Part shown: positions 1 through 7,867 of the stretch, one piece after another
Numbering within the stretch: the first letter of the stretch is position 1
Layout of the letters: every line of letters begins with the position of its first letter
Assembly (NCBI GenBank): GCA_030141605.1
Contig: JAQGDQ010000742.1
Span: forward strand, 1-61,110
Source: Tubiluchus corallicola
Taxonomy: Eukaryota > Priapulida > Priapulimorpha > Priapulimorphida > Tubiluchidae
Direction: 5' to 3'
Length of the DNA: 61,110 nt
Made by a program: the position numbers and the translations under genes
The notes under the pieces: model-generated
Told to the model about the DNA's origin: nothing
The model's database searches: none
The model's input: only the letters and a program-made list of their open reading frames with translations

Positions 1-2
1 AT

Positions 3-230
3 ACTGTTAATGGCAGGTTTAATACAACTGATGCCACCGAAAATATGATGCTGTTTGAGCAGGTTAAGATACCTTTATTTTATGAGAGAAGAGGTAGGCA
101 AAGAGCTATGGATACGAGACGCTTTGCCAACAATTTAAGTAAGTTCTTAAAGGATGATCCTTATAATATTGATAGCAGGGTAACTATAAAGGGACTGGGC
201 GAAGCAACAATTTACTTAGGGGGAAAATAA
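3..230 (+). CDS. C-terminal end of an unrecognised protein (5' end outside window)
   Basis: The frame is open from base 3 to a TAA at 230, so this is the last 75 residues of a gene that starts left of the window. An ATG at 45 is internal: the upstream codons read as ordinary coding sequence without a stop. The fragment is basic and polar (a run with ERRGRQR near its middle) and ends in a glycine-rich GLGEATIYLGGK tail. I do not recognise the family. It is followed after 14 bases by the next plus-strand gene, so the two are probably cotranscribed. Confidence 0.6.
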   Translation, partial: TVNGRFNTTDATENMMLFEQVKIPLFYERRGRQRAMDTRRFANNLSKFLKDDPYNIDSRVTIKGLGEATIYLGGK

Positions 231-244
231 AAAGAAAGAGAAGC

Positions 245-1354
245 ATGAAAAATAGTGTAGGAGTATTTGCAGCAGTTATTTTATTATTTTCTGTAAACAT
301 TAACAGTAAAGCCCAAAATAGACTGGATAAAGCTGATGATCTTGAGCGAATTGTATTAAACTCATACCTGCCTGAACAGGAGGAAGAGTTACCTCCACTA
401 GCAAAGAAAGTACTACTAAACAAGTTGAGCAGAATTGCGACAAAGTATGGTATGGGGGGGAGTAATTTAAACATGAGGTTTATCATTACATCCAATGTGG
501 TGGAGCTAAGTAAAGATCTGATTGCAGCCTCTCCTCCAATGATTGCGTTAGCATTGGAGGTAACATTATATATTGGCGATGGTGTTGACGGAATTAAATT
601 TTCCAGCTTGTCTTTCGATGTTAAAGGTGTTGGTTCAAATGACGCAGAGGCGTATAGCTCTGCTTTTAAGCAGATTAGGCCTGCTGATCCTGAAGTGAGA
701 AGTTTTATCAATTCCGGTAAAACCAGAATTGTTGAGTACTATAATAGTAACTGTGATTTTATTATTACAGATGCAACGTCAAAATCTGAAAGAAAGGAGT
801 ACGATGCGGCAATAGCGTTACTGCTTACAGTTCCTAAAGTATGCAAGGAGTGCTTTGATAAATGTCATGAAGTCGCAACTTCTGTTTACAAAACGAAGCT
901 GGAAAATGAGTGTTTAGAAAAAATACAGGCCTCAAGAGCTGCAAAGGCAAATAAAAACTGGGATGAAGCTGTTGAGTTATTGAGTGGTGTTATACCTGAT
1001 GTATCCTGCTATGATGAATCTCAAGCCATCCTTAAAGAGATAAGCGATCATAGGTGTTCTGAAGCGTTGGAGAAGGCAAAGAGCGCCTGGGGTGAAAAGA
1101 ATACGCAGGAGGCTGCTTACTGGCTTGGCCAGGTTAGCGCTGATTCTAAATGCTATGGTGATGCTGTTGCCTTAGGGGATGAGATAAAAAGTAAGGTAAA
1201 ACAAAAAGAGGACAGAGAATGGGATTTTGAATTGGAGAGCAGTGATAAAGCGGCTGACATTCAAGAGATTACTATAAAAGCGTTACAGGATATTGGAGCC
1301 AACTATAATAATTCTGCTGAAGTGGTTGAACATAATCTTAAGGGGTGGTGGTAG
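245..1354 (+). CDS. Secreted protein of unknown function with helical, cysteine-containing repeats
   Basis: 369 residues. Residues 1-24 form a classical signal peptide (basic start, hydrophobic core, cleavage near SKAQ), so the protein is exported. Residues about 25-190 look like a mixed alpha/beta domain. From about 195 to 320 there are at least three similar helical units of roughly 45 residues, each with a conserved cysteine and an alternating Ala/Leu/Glu pattern (AKANKNWDEAVELL, AWGEKNTQEAAYWL), which suggests a TPR-like solenoid. The protein ends in a Gly-Trp-Trp motif. I do not recognise a named family and give no function. It probably shares an operon with the truncated gene 14 bases upstream, and a dispersed intergenic repeat copy follows it. 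Confidence 0.7.
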   Translation: MKNSVGVFAAVILLFSVNINSKAQNRLDKADDLERIVLNSYLPEQEEELPPLAKKVLLNKLSRIATKYGMGGSNLNMRFIITSNVVELSKDLIAASPPMIALALEVTLYIGDGVDGIKFSSLSFDVKGVGSNDAEAYSSAFKQIRPADPEVRSFINSGKTRIVEYYNSNCDFIITDATSKSERKEYDAAIALLLTVPKVCKECFDKCHEVATSVYKTKLENECLEKIQASRAAKANKNWDEAVELLSGVIPDVSCYDESQAILKEISDHRCSEALEKAKSAWGEKNTQEAAYWLGQVSADSKCYGDAVALGDEIKSKVKQKEDREWDFELESSDKAADIQEITIKALQDIGANYNNSAEVVEHNLKGWW

Positions 1355-1393
1355 AGCAGAGAGAGTGCCGTGCTGGTTAAAGCTTAATGAAAT

Positions 1394-1533
1394 GAGACCA
1401 TTGCAAGCCGAAAGATATTGGCCCTGGTTGAAGGAAAATTCGATGAAAGACCATAATTCTCTTGAGTAAACGCGGGTTTTGAAGAGAACTTTAACGAAAA
1501 TTTCAATAAAAAGCCAAGGGTTGTAAAGGCCTT
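1394..1533 (+). repeat. Dispersed MITE-like intergenic repeat, copy 1 (diverged)
   Basis: This lies between two convergent genes. The left end reads GAGACCATTGCAAG and the right end GTTGTAAAGGCCTT, roughly inverted relative to each other. The core shares GGTTGAAGGAAAATTCGATGA and GGGTTTTGAAGAG with the other copies at 4256, 16918, 19639 and 31038. It is the most diverged full-length copy at its ends. Seen directly by comparing the intergenic regions by eye; family name unknown. Confidence 0.55.
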
Positions 1534-1567
1534 ATTATGTGGCTATTATAAGGAGGCGCACCCCAGT

Positions 1568-4174
1568 TTATTTCAATTTATCGGAGATAACTATAGTATC
1601 TTTGAACTTCATAGTTTCTCCTGTTGTATTAAAAAGCTTAACTACAATAATATAAATGCCCAAATCTTGTTTTGTTCCATTCTCGTTTTGTCCATCCCAT
1701 TCAAAGTAGTTGCCAGGTGATAGCAGATGATTTTTTAACAACCTGCGCACCTCAATTCCTGCAGGACTGTATATTGTAACATTTGCTATCCAGTTAGGTT
1801 CTCCAGGGGAGAGATAAATACCCAGCCTGTCGTTATATCCATCATCATTGGGAGAAAAGATACGAGACTCCAGCCTGAAAACATCCTCTCTTTTTTCATC
1901 AACTATATTGTCTATATATCCCGGTGTTGCAAATCCCGTTGAGCTTGAACCAGAGTGCCAATTCCCGCGCTCACCTGTCCCTCGTTGAAAATCAATCCTC
2001 TCCAATGATACTCCCTCTAAGTTTGTAAGTAGAGGATTGTGCATATCCTCATTATAGTATAGCTCATCAAGTACCTCTTCCCATTCGTTTAACAGGACTA
2101 CCCTCCCTTCGTCATCAGGAAAACCAGGTAGCTTGTTCATCTCTATGATGCAATCCATACACCCTGTATAGTATGTATTTATGACAGATAGAGAGTCGGT
2201 GGTGAGCACTGTAAGTTCTCCCGGGTTCAGGAACTTTCTGCTATCTGCTATTTGATAAATATTTTCCAGCACCATCAAGTCATCGCGTGTAGCTAAGTAT
2301 AAGCGTGACACATCAATTTCATAATCAGAATTATTATAAATTTCCACAAAATCTGATTCGTAAGGGAGTGGGTTAAAAAGGAGTTCGCTAATAAGAGCAT
2401 CTCCAGAGGAAGGTATGTAATAAAGAAAGTTGCCTTTTACATTGGCAGATACGTTACCGCAAAGGTCAATCAGTTTTATAATCTCTAGGTTATATCTGTT
2501 TCCATTAATGAGAGGTGAGCCTGCAAGCTGAAGTTTTATCATTAATGAGTCTTTTCGGTATACAATGGTCTCTATCTCAAGCGATCCTCCTGCCAGTATA
2601 AAGTTGTCCTTTTTTAAGCATAAACTGTCAATAGGCTCACTGAAAAACATTGCGACTGTAGAGTGATTCACAGCCTCTGCATAATACATATATGGAGGAG
2701 TAGTATCTGTATTGGGGTAAGTTTCTGAGTTAATTTTTCCGGGCGTACCTCCACTATCCGCCTTAGAAGTTTGCCAGTTGTTTTCATCATCGCAATTTCT
2801 CTGAAAGTCTATCTTCTCCAAAGACCATCCCCCCTCATCAAACTCGTTGCCGTGGTAATCAGGCAGGTATTCAAACCTATCTATTATGATATCATCCTTG
2901 GTAAGTGAAACCACTGTGCCACTATTTCTTAGTGTAAAATTATCGAGCCCTATTACTTTACCATACTTCTCCATCTCTTCCACATTCTTTGCTGTTACCA
3001 ATAACAGGTACTCTCTGGGCTGCATAATAGTCTCCGGCAATGCTATCTGTTTTTTATCAATATGTAATGTCCACTCTTGCATCTTTACTGGAAATTCTGA
3101 GATGTTTACCAGTTCAAGGTATTCACACTCCGGGAGCCCTTGGGATGGAGTGGGGTCAGCCATAATCTCATTAAAAACCACACGATAGGGTGGGGCTGGG
3201 GGTGTAAAAAAGAAGTTCACAGTGTTGTTTTCCAGTCTATTTCCATATAAGTCTGTAACATTGGACACTGATAGTTCCAATGACCAGCTATCAATGTGGT
3301 CAAAGGATAGTACAACCCCGGGCACACCCTCTTCTGCCCTGAGAGATCTTATCTCTATCTCCTCTTCTCCCTCTGCTTTTATTGTATAGTTTTCTATTTT
3401 TAGCAGTTCACTATAATCCATTTTATCGGAGAAGACCACCAGCACTTCGTTGTCTGAAAATGCTTCTACTCTTCTTATGTAGGGAGCAGTATTCTCAACC
3501 TTCATCAGAAAGTTGTCGAACCAGAGCTGCCCACCTTCTCCTGAAGAGTACATAAAATAAAGCCCGGAGTGTTTTACGGATAGGTGACTGACCTCATCTT
3601 TCCCTGCTGGACTCTCTGTCCATTCTGTATCATCAGGTTTTTTGTACAGTAATTCCCAGTTGCCGCAGCTATCGCGCTTCACTTTAACTTGCCTGGTGCT
3701 GGCTTTTCTCCATAAATATTTTGACCTGACAAGCTCTTCTACCGGCTCTCCTCTTTTAAACCTATAAATGGACAAGTATTTGCTGCCATTTTCAAAGTTT
3801 ACACCTGCTGCAAAACCATTAGTAAGTTCCGGCTCAGATAGGTCAATGGCAAGAAACATGTAAAACCTCACAGCTTCGTCAATAGACCAGTCCCCATTAC
3901 GTAGCGTAAATTCCCACTCCCAGTTGCCGGAGTTTATCTCCTTGCCCTGGAACTCCCTGTAAATAAAGCTGCTTCCTCCTCTATTGTAAACATTGTGCTT
4001 CAATGAAAAATCTCCTGCTATAGGATTTTCCCCATCAATACTCCAATCTTCCGCATTGCTCCATTCAAGGAGATGTCCACTCTCAAAGTCATCGGAATAG
4101 AGCACCTGCGAATAAACTTGCCCTTTCCCCAAAAGCACGCATAGAATAATGAGCCTGTGAGTTAACGCGTTCAT
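1568..4174 (-). CDS. Surface or secreted lamin-tail domain protein with gliding-type C-terminal domain
   Basis: 868 residues with an N-terminal signal peptide (about residues 1-22). Residues about 25-230 form a beta-rich jelly-roll-like module, followed by an Ig-like stretch. Two lamin-tail-like (LTD) modules are visible: one starting near FNEIMADPTPS (about 335) with the typical YLELVN and W-L-H/I pattern, and one near ISELLFNPLPYESDFVEIYN (about 595). The last 95 residues match the FlgD-Ig/gliding-motility C-terminal type (SPNDDGYND, EWDGQNENG, GIYI), a module of Bacteroidota proteins often exported by the type IX system. Export by that system and any role in adhesion or nucleic-acid or glycan binding are inference. 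It is monocistronic, convergent with the preceding genes and divergent from susC. Confidence 0.75.
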   Translation of the reverse strand: MNALTHRLIILCVLLGKGQVYSQVLYSDDFESGHLLEWSNAEDWSIDGENPIAGDFSLKHNVYNRGGSSFIYREFQGKEINSGNWEWEFTLRNGDWSIDEAVRFYMFLAIDLSEPELTNGFAAGVNFENGSKYLSIYRFKRGEPVEELVRSKYLWRKASTRQVKVKRDSCGNWELLYKKPDDTEWTESPAGKDEVSHLSVKHSGLYFMYSSGEGGQLWFDNFLMKVENTAPYIRRVEAFSDNEVLVVFSDKMDYSELLKIENYTIKAEGEEEIEIRSLRAEEGVPGVVLSFDHIDSWSLELSVSNVTDLYGNRLENNTVNFFFTPPAPPYRVVFNEIMADPTPSQGLPECEYLELVNISEFPVKMQEWTLHIDKKQIALPETIMQPREYLLLVTAKNVEEMEKYGKVIGLDNFTLRNSGTVVSLTKDDIIIDRFEYLPDYHGNEFDEGGWSLEKIDFQRNCDDENNWQTSKADSGGTPGKINSETYPNTDTTPPYMYYAEAVNHSTVAMFFSEPIDSLCLKKDNFILAGGSLEIETIVYRKDSLMIKLQLAGSPLINGNRYNLEIIKLIDLCGNVSANVKGNFLYYIPSSGDALISELLFNPLPYESDFVEIYNNSDYEIDVSRLYLATRDDLMVLENIYQIADSRKFLNPGELTVLTTDSLSVINTYYTGCMDCIIEMNKLPGFPDDEGRVVLLNEWEEVLDELYYNEDMHNPLLTNLEGVSLERIDFQRGTGERGNWHSGSSSTGFATPGYIDNIVDEKREDVFRLESRIFSPNDDGYNDRLGIYLSPGEPNWIANVTIYSPAGIEVRRLLKNHLLSPGNYFEWDGQNENGTKQDLGIYIIVVKLFNTTGETMKFKDTIVISDKLK

Positions 4175-4255
4175 AGTGCCTTATGAAAATACAATAATTT
4201 AAGTATAACTCCTAAGATGGTAAACTATAAGGTATAATGCACCCGATAATATATT

Positions 4256-4391
4256 GGGGTTTTTGCAAGGCAAAATATTTTGTTCAAGTTAAGAAAAAGT
4301 CGATGAGATGCCGTAGTTTACAGATGCAAATGAGGGCTTAAAATAGAGGCTAGACGGAAATAGTTAATAAAGAGTGGGATTTTGAAAGTGC
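4256..4391 (+). repeat. Dispersed MITE-like intergenic repeat, copy 2
   Basis: It lies in the divergent region between the lamin-tail gene and susC. Left end GGGGTTTTTGCAAGG, core with TTTTGTTCAAGTTAAG, GTCGATGAGATGCCGTAGTTTACAGATG and AATGAGGG, right end near GATTTTGAAAGTGC. The core order is the same as in copies at 16918 and 19639. The exact right boundary is uncertain because the terminal inverted sequence is weak here. Confidence 0.6.
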
Positions 4392-4497
4392 GTCTATTAA
4401 TTTAAGGTAAGCTGTTACAAATATTAAAAGCTACTCAAGTCTTTTACAGAAGTTTGCGTTGTTACTCTTCCTGGCTTTATTGCTACCTGATCTTGTA

Positions 4498-4541
4498 TAT
4501 TATTTTGTTTATTATTTTGTTTATATTATTATTTTGTTTAT
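4498..4541 (+). repeat. Three exact copies of a 15-bp AT-rich unit in the susC promoter
   Basis: The 15-mer TATTATTTTGTTTAT occurs at 4498-4512, 4510-4524 and 4527-4541, the first two overlapping by three bases. Each unit contains a TTTG tetramer, so the array supplies several candidate -33 boxes upstream of the -7 box at 4539-4546. It could arise by slippage and could vary in copy number. Confidence 0.8.
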
Positions 4542-4546
4542 ATTTG
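4516..4546 (+). promoter_or_regulatory. Bacteroidota-type sigma promoter for the susC-susD pair
   Basis: TTTG at 4516-4519, a 19-bp spacer, then TATATTTG at 4539-4546, an exact fit to the known -33 TTTG / -7 TAnnTTTG consensus of Bacteroidota. Transcription would start near 4553, giving a leader of about 60 nt before the susC ATG at 4616. Confidence 0.65.
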
Positions 4547-4615
4547 ACATGTGGGGTGCCCCAATAACTAGAGCTTCTGACAACTTATTTGCCAAACTAA
4601 ACTTTTACAAGTTTT

Positions 4616-7600
4616 ATGAAGAAAGTGTTTAAACGGCTTCTTCTTAGCCGAAATAGGAAGTTAATATTGTGTGTAAAAATTGTTTTATCCCCCTTTCTTT
4701 CTGGCCTGTTTCAGGCATCGGCAAGTACCTATTTTCAAAACACCGAGCTTTCTCTACATATAAATAGCACAGAAGAGACTATTTTACCAAACACTCTTAG
4801 CTTGCAACCTCAGGGCAGCAAAGTTTCAGGGCGGGTTACTGATGATGAGGGGGTGCCTATCCCGGGAGCAACTGTTATGGATATAGAAACTTCCCGTGGA
4901 GTTATTACTGATATTGATGGCTACTATTCCATTGAAGTTTCATCAAATTCTAAACTACAGTTCTCATTTATTGGGATGTTTCAGCAAATCATTGATATAG
5001 AGGGGCAAAGTGAGTTGAATGTTGAGTTGAAGAGTAAGTTTGAAGAGTTGGATGGTGTTGTTATTGTTGGCTACGGAACACAAAAAAAAGGTAGTGTGAT
5101 TGGCTCAATTGATGCAATTGAACCGGAGCAATTAAAGCAGCCGACAAGAACGCTAAGCACATCTTTGGCGGGAAGACTTGCAGGGGTTGTTGCGGTTCAA
5201 TCTTCAGGGGAGCCTGGCTACGATGGTGCAAACTTTTGGATAAGAGGAGTTAATACTTTTACCGGTAATACCAGCCCACTGATTTTAATAGATGGTGTTG
5301 AGCGTGATCTTGACAATGTGGACCCGGAAGAAATTGCGGATTTTACCATATTAAAGGATGCCACAGCTACTGCAATTTATGGGGTCAGAGGGGCCAACGG
5401 AGTTGTACTTATCACCACAAAAAAAGGCAGAATTGGTAAACCACAAATTAACATACGTATGGAGAATGGGTTTACAAACCCGTTAAAGCTACCGGATTTT
5501 GTTGATGGCCCCACCTATATGAGATTGCAAAATGAAGCACTACAAAACTCAGGCAATACTCCTATCTACTCGGAAGACCAAATAAATAAAACAGCTGCAG
5601 CAGCTGATCCATATTATTATCCTAATGTAGACTGGATGGATGAATTGTTAAGTCCCTGGCCTGCAAATCAGCGTATTAACCTGAATGTTTCCGGAGGTGG
5701 AGAGCAAGCACGCTATTTTGTTTCTGGCGCATTTCTTAATCAAAATGGAATGTGGAAAAGGATTCAGAACAATAGCTATAATAACAATGTAAACATTAAG
5801 CGGTATAATTTTCGCTCAAATGTAGATGTAAATGTTACAAACTCAACATTGCTGACAGTACAGCTGGCTACAATTTTGGATGATCGCAACTATCCCGGCT
5901 ACTCCAGTAGTAACATTTTTGGAACAATGCTTAATACTCCTCCTGTATGGTACCCTGTAGAGTACCCCGATAAAACAAAGATTCCTGGTTATCCTTACGG
6001 TATGGCACGGAGCCCTTATCAGCAGTTAGTTTATTCCGGGTTCACAAGCGAATATCACTCGACATTACAATCGAATATGATTGTTAACCAGGATTTGGAA
6101 ATGGCCATGAAAGGACTAAAAGCAAAATTCATGTTTGCTTTTGATTCTTATACCAATGCAAAAGTTAAGAGAGTAATGAGGCCCCGGCCTTACCTTATTA
6201 AACCGTGGGGTTTTGACGAAAACGGAGAACCTATTCTTATAAACCAGAAAGGAGAGTATAATTATGAGGACCAGGAACCTTCCAGCACCTCTTACCATGA
6301 TTATCTTGTTAGGGAATCGGATAGGCCATATACCGACCGATCTGTGTATATCGAAGCATCTTTAATGTATAATAGGAATTTTAGAAACCATGAAGTTGGT
6401 GCTATGTTTCTTTATAATCACAGCGACCATATGTATCCCAGTACAGAAGGATTGTATGACGCTGTTCCCAGGCGTCATCAGGGAGTAACAGGGAGAGCAA
6501 CCTACTCGTATAGAAACAGGTATTTCTTTGAGTTCAATTTTGGATATAACGGTTCTGAGAATTTTGCTAAGGGAAACAGGTTCGGTTTTTTCCCTTCATA
6601 CGCAATAGGATGGGTCCCAACAGAAGAGCAGTTCATGGATTTTATTAAGCCTGCTGTGCAATACATGAAAATAAAATTATCTCATGGTGAAGTTGGCAAT
6701 GATAGGGTTGGAGCGACGAAGGATTTAAACGATAATAACGTCAATCGCTTTGCTTACCTGACTCGTGTTGAAGAGACAGACACCAATGTTGGCTTTGGCA
6801 CCAATAATGGATATGGTTATGGCAGTGGCAAAGGAATTAGTATTATTTATTATGGAAATCCGGATGCCACATGGGAAACTGCTATAAAGACTGACTTGGG
6901 AGTTGAAGTTGATTTTTTCACCCACTTCCACTTGCAGGCTGATGTGTTTTATGAAAAAAGGGTTAATATATGGACACAGCTAACCAAAGTGCCTGGTATT
7001 TTTGGTTTTGATAAGTCAATCCCAGGAGCCAATGTGGGTGAAATGGAGAATATTGGGGTTGATGGCTTTTTGGAGTTCAACAAAGTTATTAGCAAAGATT
7101 GGACTGCAAATTTTAAAGGTACATTCTCATATGCAAAAAACAGAGTGCTAGCCAACGGTAGCGAGACTCCTAAGTACGAATACCAATCACAGATAGGGCA
7201 GCCCTTCGGGCGTCTTTTGGGATATATCGCAGATGGACTGTTTACTGATCAGGCAGAGATAGACAAGCACCCGGATCAATCATATCTTGGAACATCCAAG
7301 CCCGGAGATATTAAATACAGAGATGTAAACAATGATGGGGTTATTAATAACCATGATCGTCAGTACATAGGAAGCCCTTCCATTCCCGAGATTACATTTG
7401 GGCTTGGTGTAGGCTTTACATATAAGGATGTTGATTTTGCTGTACTGTTTCAGGGTGCTTCTAATGTGTCATTCTTTGCTGCACCGAAACCATTTCCGGA
7501 AGTTGACAGGCGAAATGTCTGGACTTTTGTTGAGGAAAGCCGCTGGACAGAGGAGAATCAGAATATATATGCAGATTTTCCTCGCCTGGGAGTTGGGGCC

Positions 7601-7861
7601 CAGAATAATAACTATGTAAGCTCTACTTGGTGGTTACAGGATGGGAAATATGTCCGACTTAAGCAAATAGAGTTAGGGTATTCAATACCTAAAATTTGGA
7701 TGAGTAAGTTTAAAATGAGAGGAGCCAGAGTGTACTTTAATGGTCTGAACCTTCTGACATTATCTAAGTTTAAATGGTGGGATCCTGAGTCCAGAAGCGG
7801 AAATGGAATGTATTATCCTCCTCAGCAAGTTGTAAACTTTGGTGTCGAAGCTAAATTTTAA
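4616..7861 (+). CDS. SusC/RagA-family TonB-dependent outer-membrane transporter
   Basis: 1081 residues, usual for SusC-like porins. The N-terminus is basic and then hydrophobic (signal peptide, about 1-37). Residues about 68-145 are a carboxypeptidase-regulatory-like beta-sandwich (KVSGRVTDDEGVPIPGATV, ending LQFSFIGM). The TonB-box region VIVGYGTQKKGSVIGS follows, then the plug domain with the SusC signature (ILIDGVERDLDNVDPEEIADFTILKDATATAIYGVRGANGV-type run, about 225-265), and finally a 22-strand-type barrel. No STN domain is present, so ECF/anti-sigma signalling through this protein is not expected. It forms a transporter complex with the lipoprotein encoded 6 bases downstream. The substrate is unknown because no glycosidase is adjacent. 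The start follows a well-placed promoter. Confidence 0.95.
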   Translation: MKKVFKRLLLSRNRKLILCVKIVLSPFLSGLFQASASTYFQNTELSLHINSTEETILPNTLSLQPQGSKVSGRVTDDEGVPIPGATVMDIETSRGVITDIDGYYSIEVSSNSKLQFSFIGMFQQIIDIEGQSELNVELKSKFEELDGVVIVGYGTQKKGSVIGSIDAIEPEQLKQPTRTLSTSLAGRLAGVVAVQSSGEPGYDGANFWIRGVNTFTGNTSPLILIDGVERDLDNVDPEEIADFTILKDATATAIYGVRGANGVVLITTKKGRIGKPQINIRMENGFTNPLKLPDFVDGPTYMRLQNEALQNSGNTPIYSEDQINKTAAAADPYYYPNVDWMDELLSPWPANQRINLNVSGGGEQARYFVSGAFLNQNGMWKRIQNNSYNNNVNIKRYNFRSNVDVNVTNSTLLTVQLATILDDRNYPGYSSSNIFGTMLNTPPVWYPVEYPDKTKIPGYPYGMARSPYQQLVYSGFTSEYHSTLQSNMIVNQDLEMAMKGLKAKFMFAFDSYTNAKVKRVMRPRPYLIKPWGFDENGEPILINQKGEYNYEDQEPSSTSYHDYLVRESDRPYTDRSVYIEASLMYNRNFRNHEVGAMFLYNHSDHMYPSTEGLYDAVPRRHQGVTGRATYSYRNRYFFEFNFGYNGSENFAKGNRFGFFPSYAIGWVPTEEQFMDFIKPAVQYMKIKLSHGEVGNDRVGATKDLNDNNVNRFAYLTRVEETDTNVGFGTNNGYGYGSGKGISIIYYGNPDATWETAIKTDLGVEVDFFTHFHLQADVFYEKRVNIWTQLTKVPGIFGFDKSIPGANVGEMENIGVDGFLEFNKVISKDWTANFKGTFSYAKNRVLANGSETPKYEYQSQIGQPFGRLLGYIADGLFTDQAEIDKHPDQSYLGTSKPGDIKYRDVNNDGVINNHDRQYIGSPSIPEITFGLGVGFTYKDVDFAVLFQGASNVSFFAAPKPFPEVDRRNVWTFVEESRWTEENQNIYADFPRLGVGAQNNNYVSSTWWLQDGKYVRLKQIELGYSIPKIWMSKFKMRGARVYFNGLNLLTLSKFKWWDPESRSGNGMYYPPQQVVNFGVEAKF

Positions 7862-7867
7862 CCAAAA

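Noticed and set aside
184-711. 175-residue minus-strand frame over the secreted helical-repeat protein
   Set aside because: The plus-strand frame has a signal peptide, repeats and good operon spacing; the minus frame has shadow-like composition.
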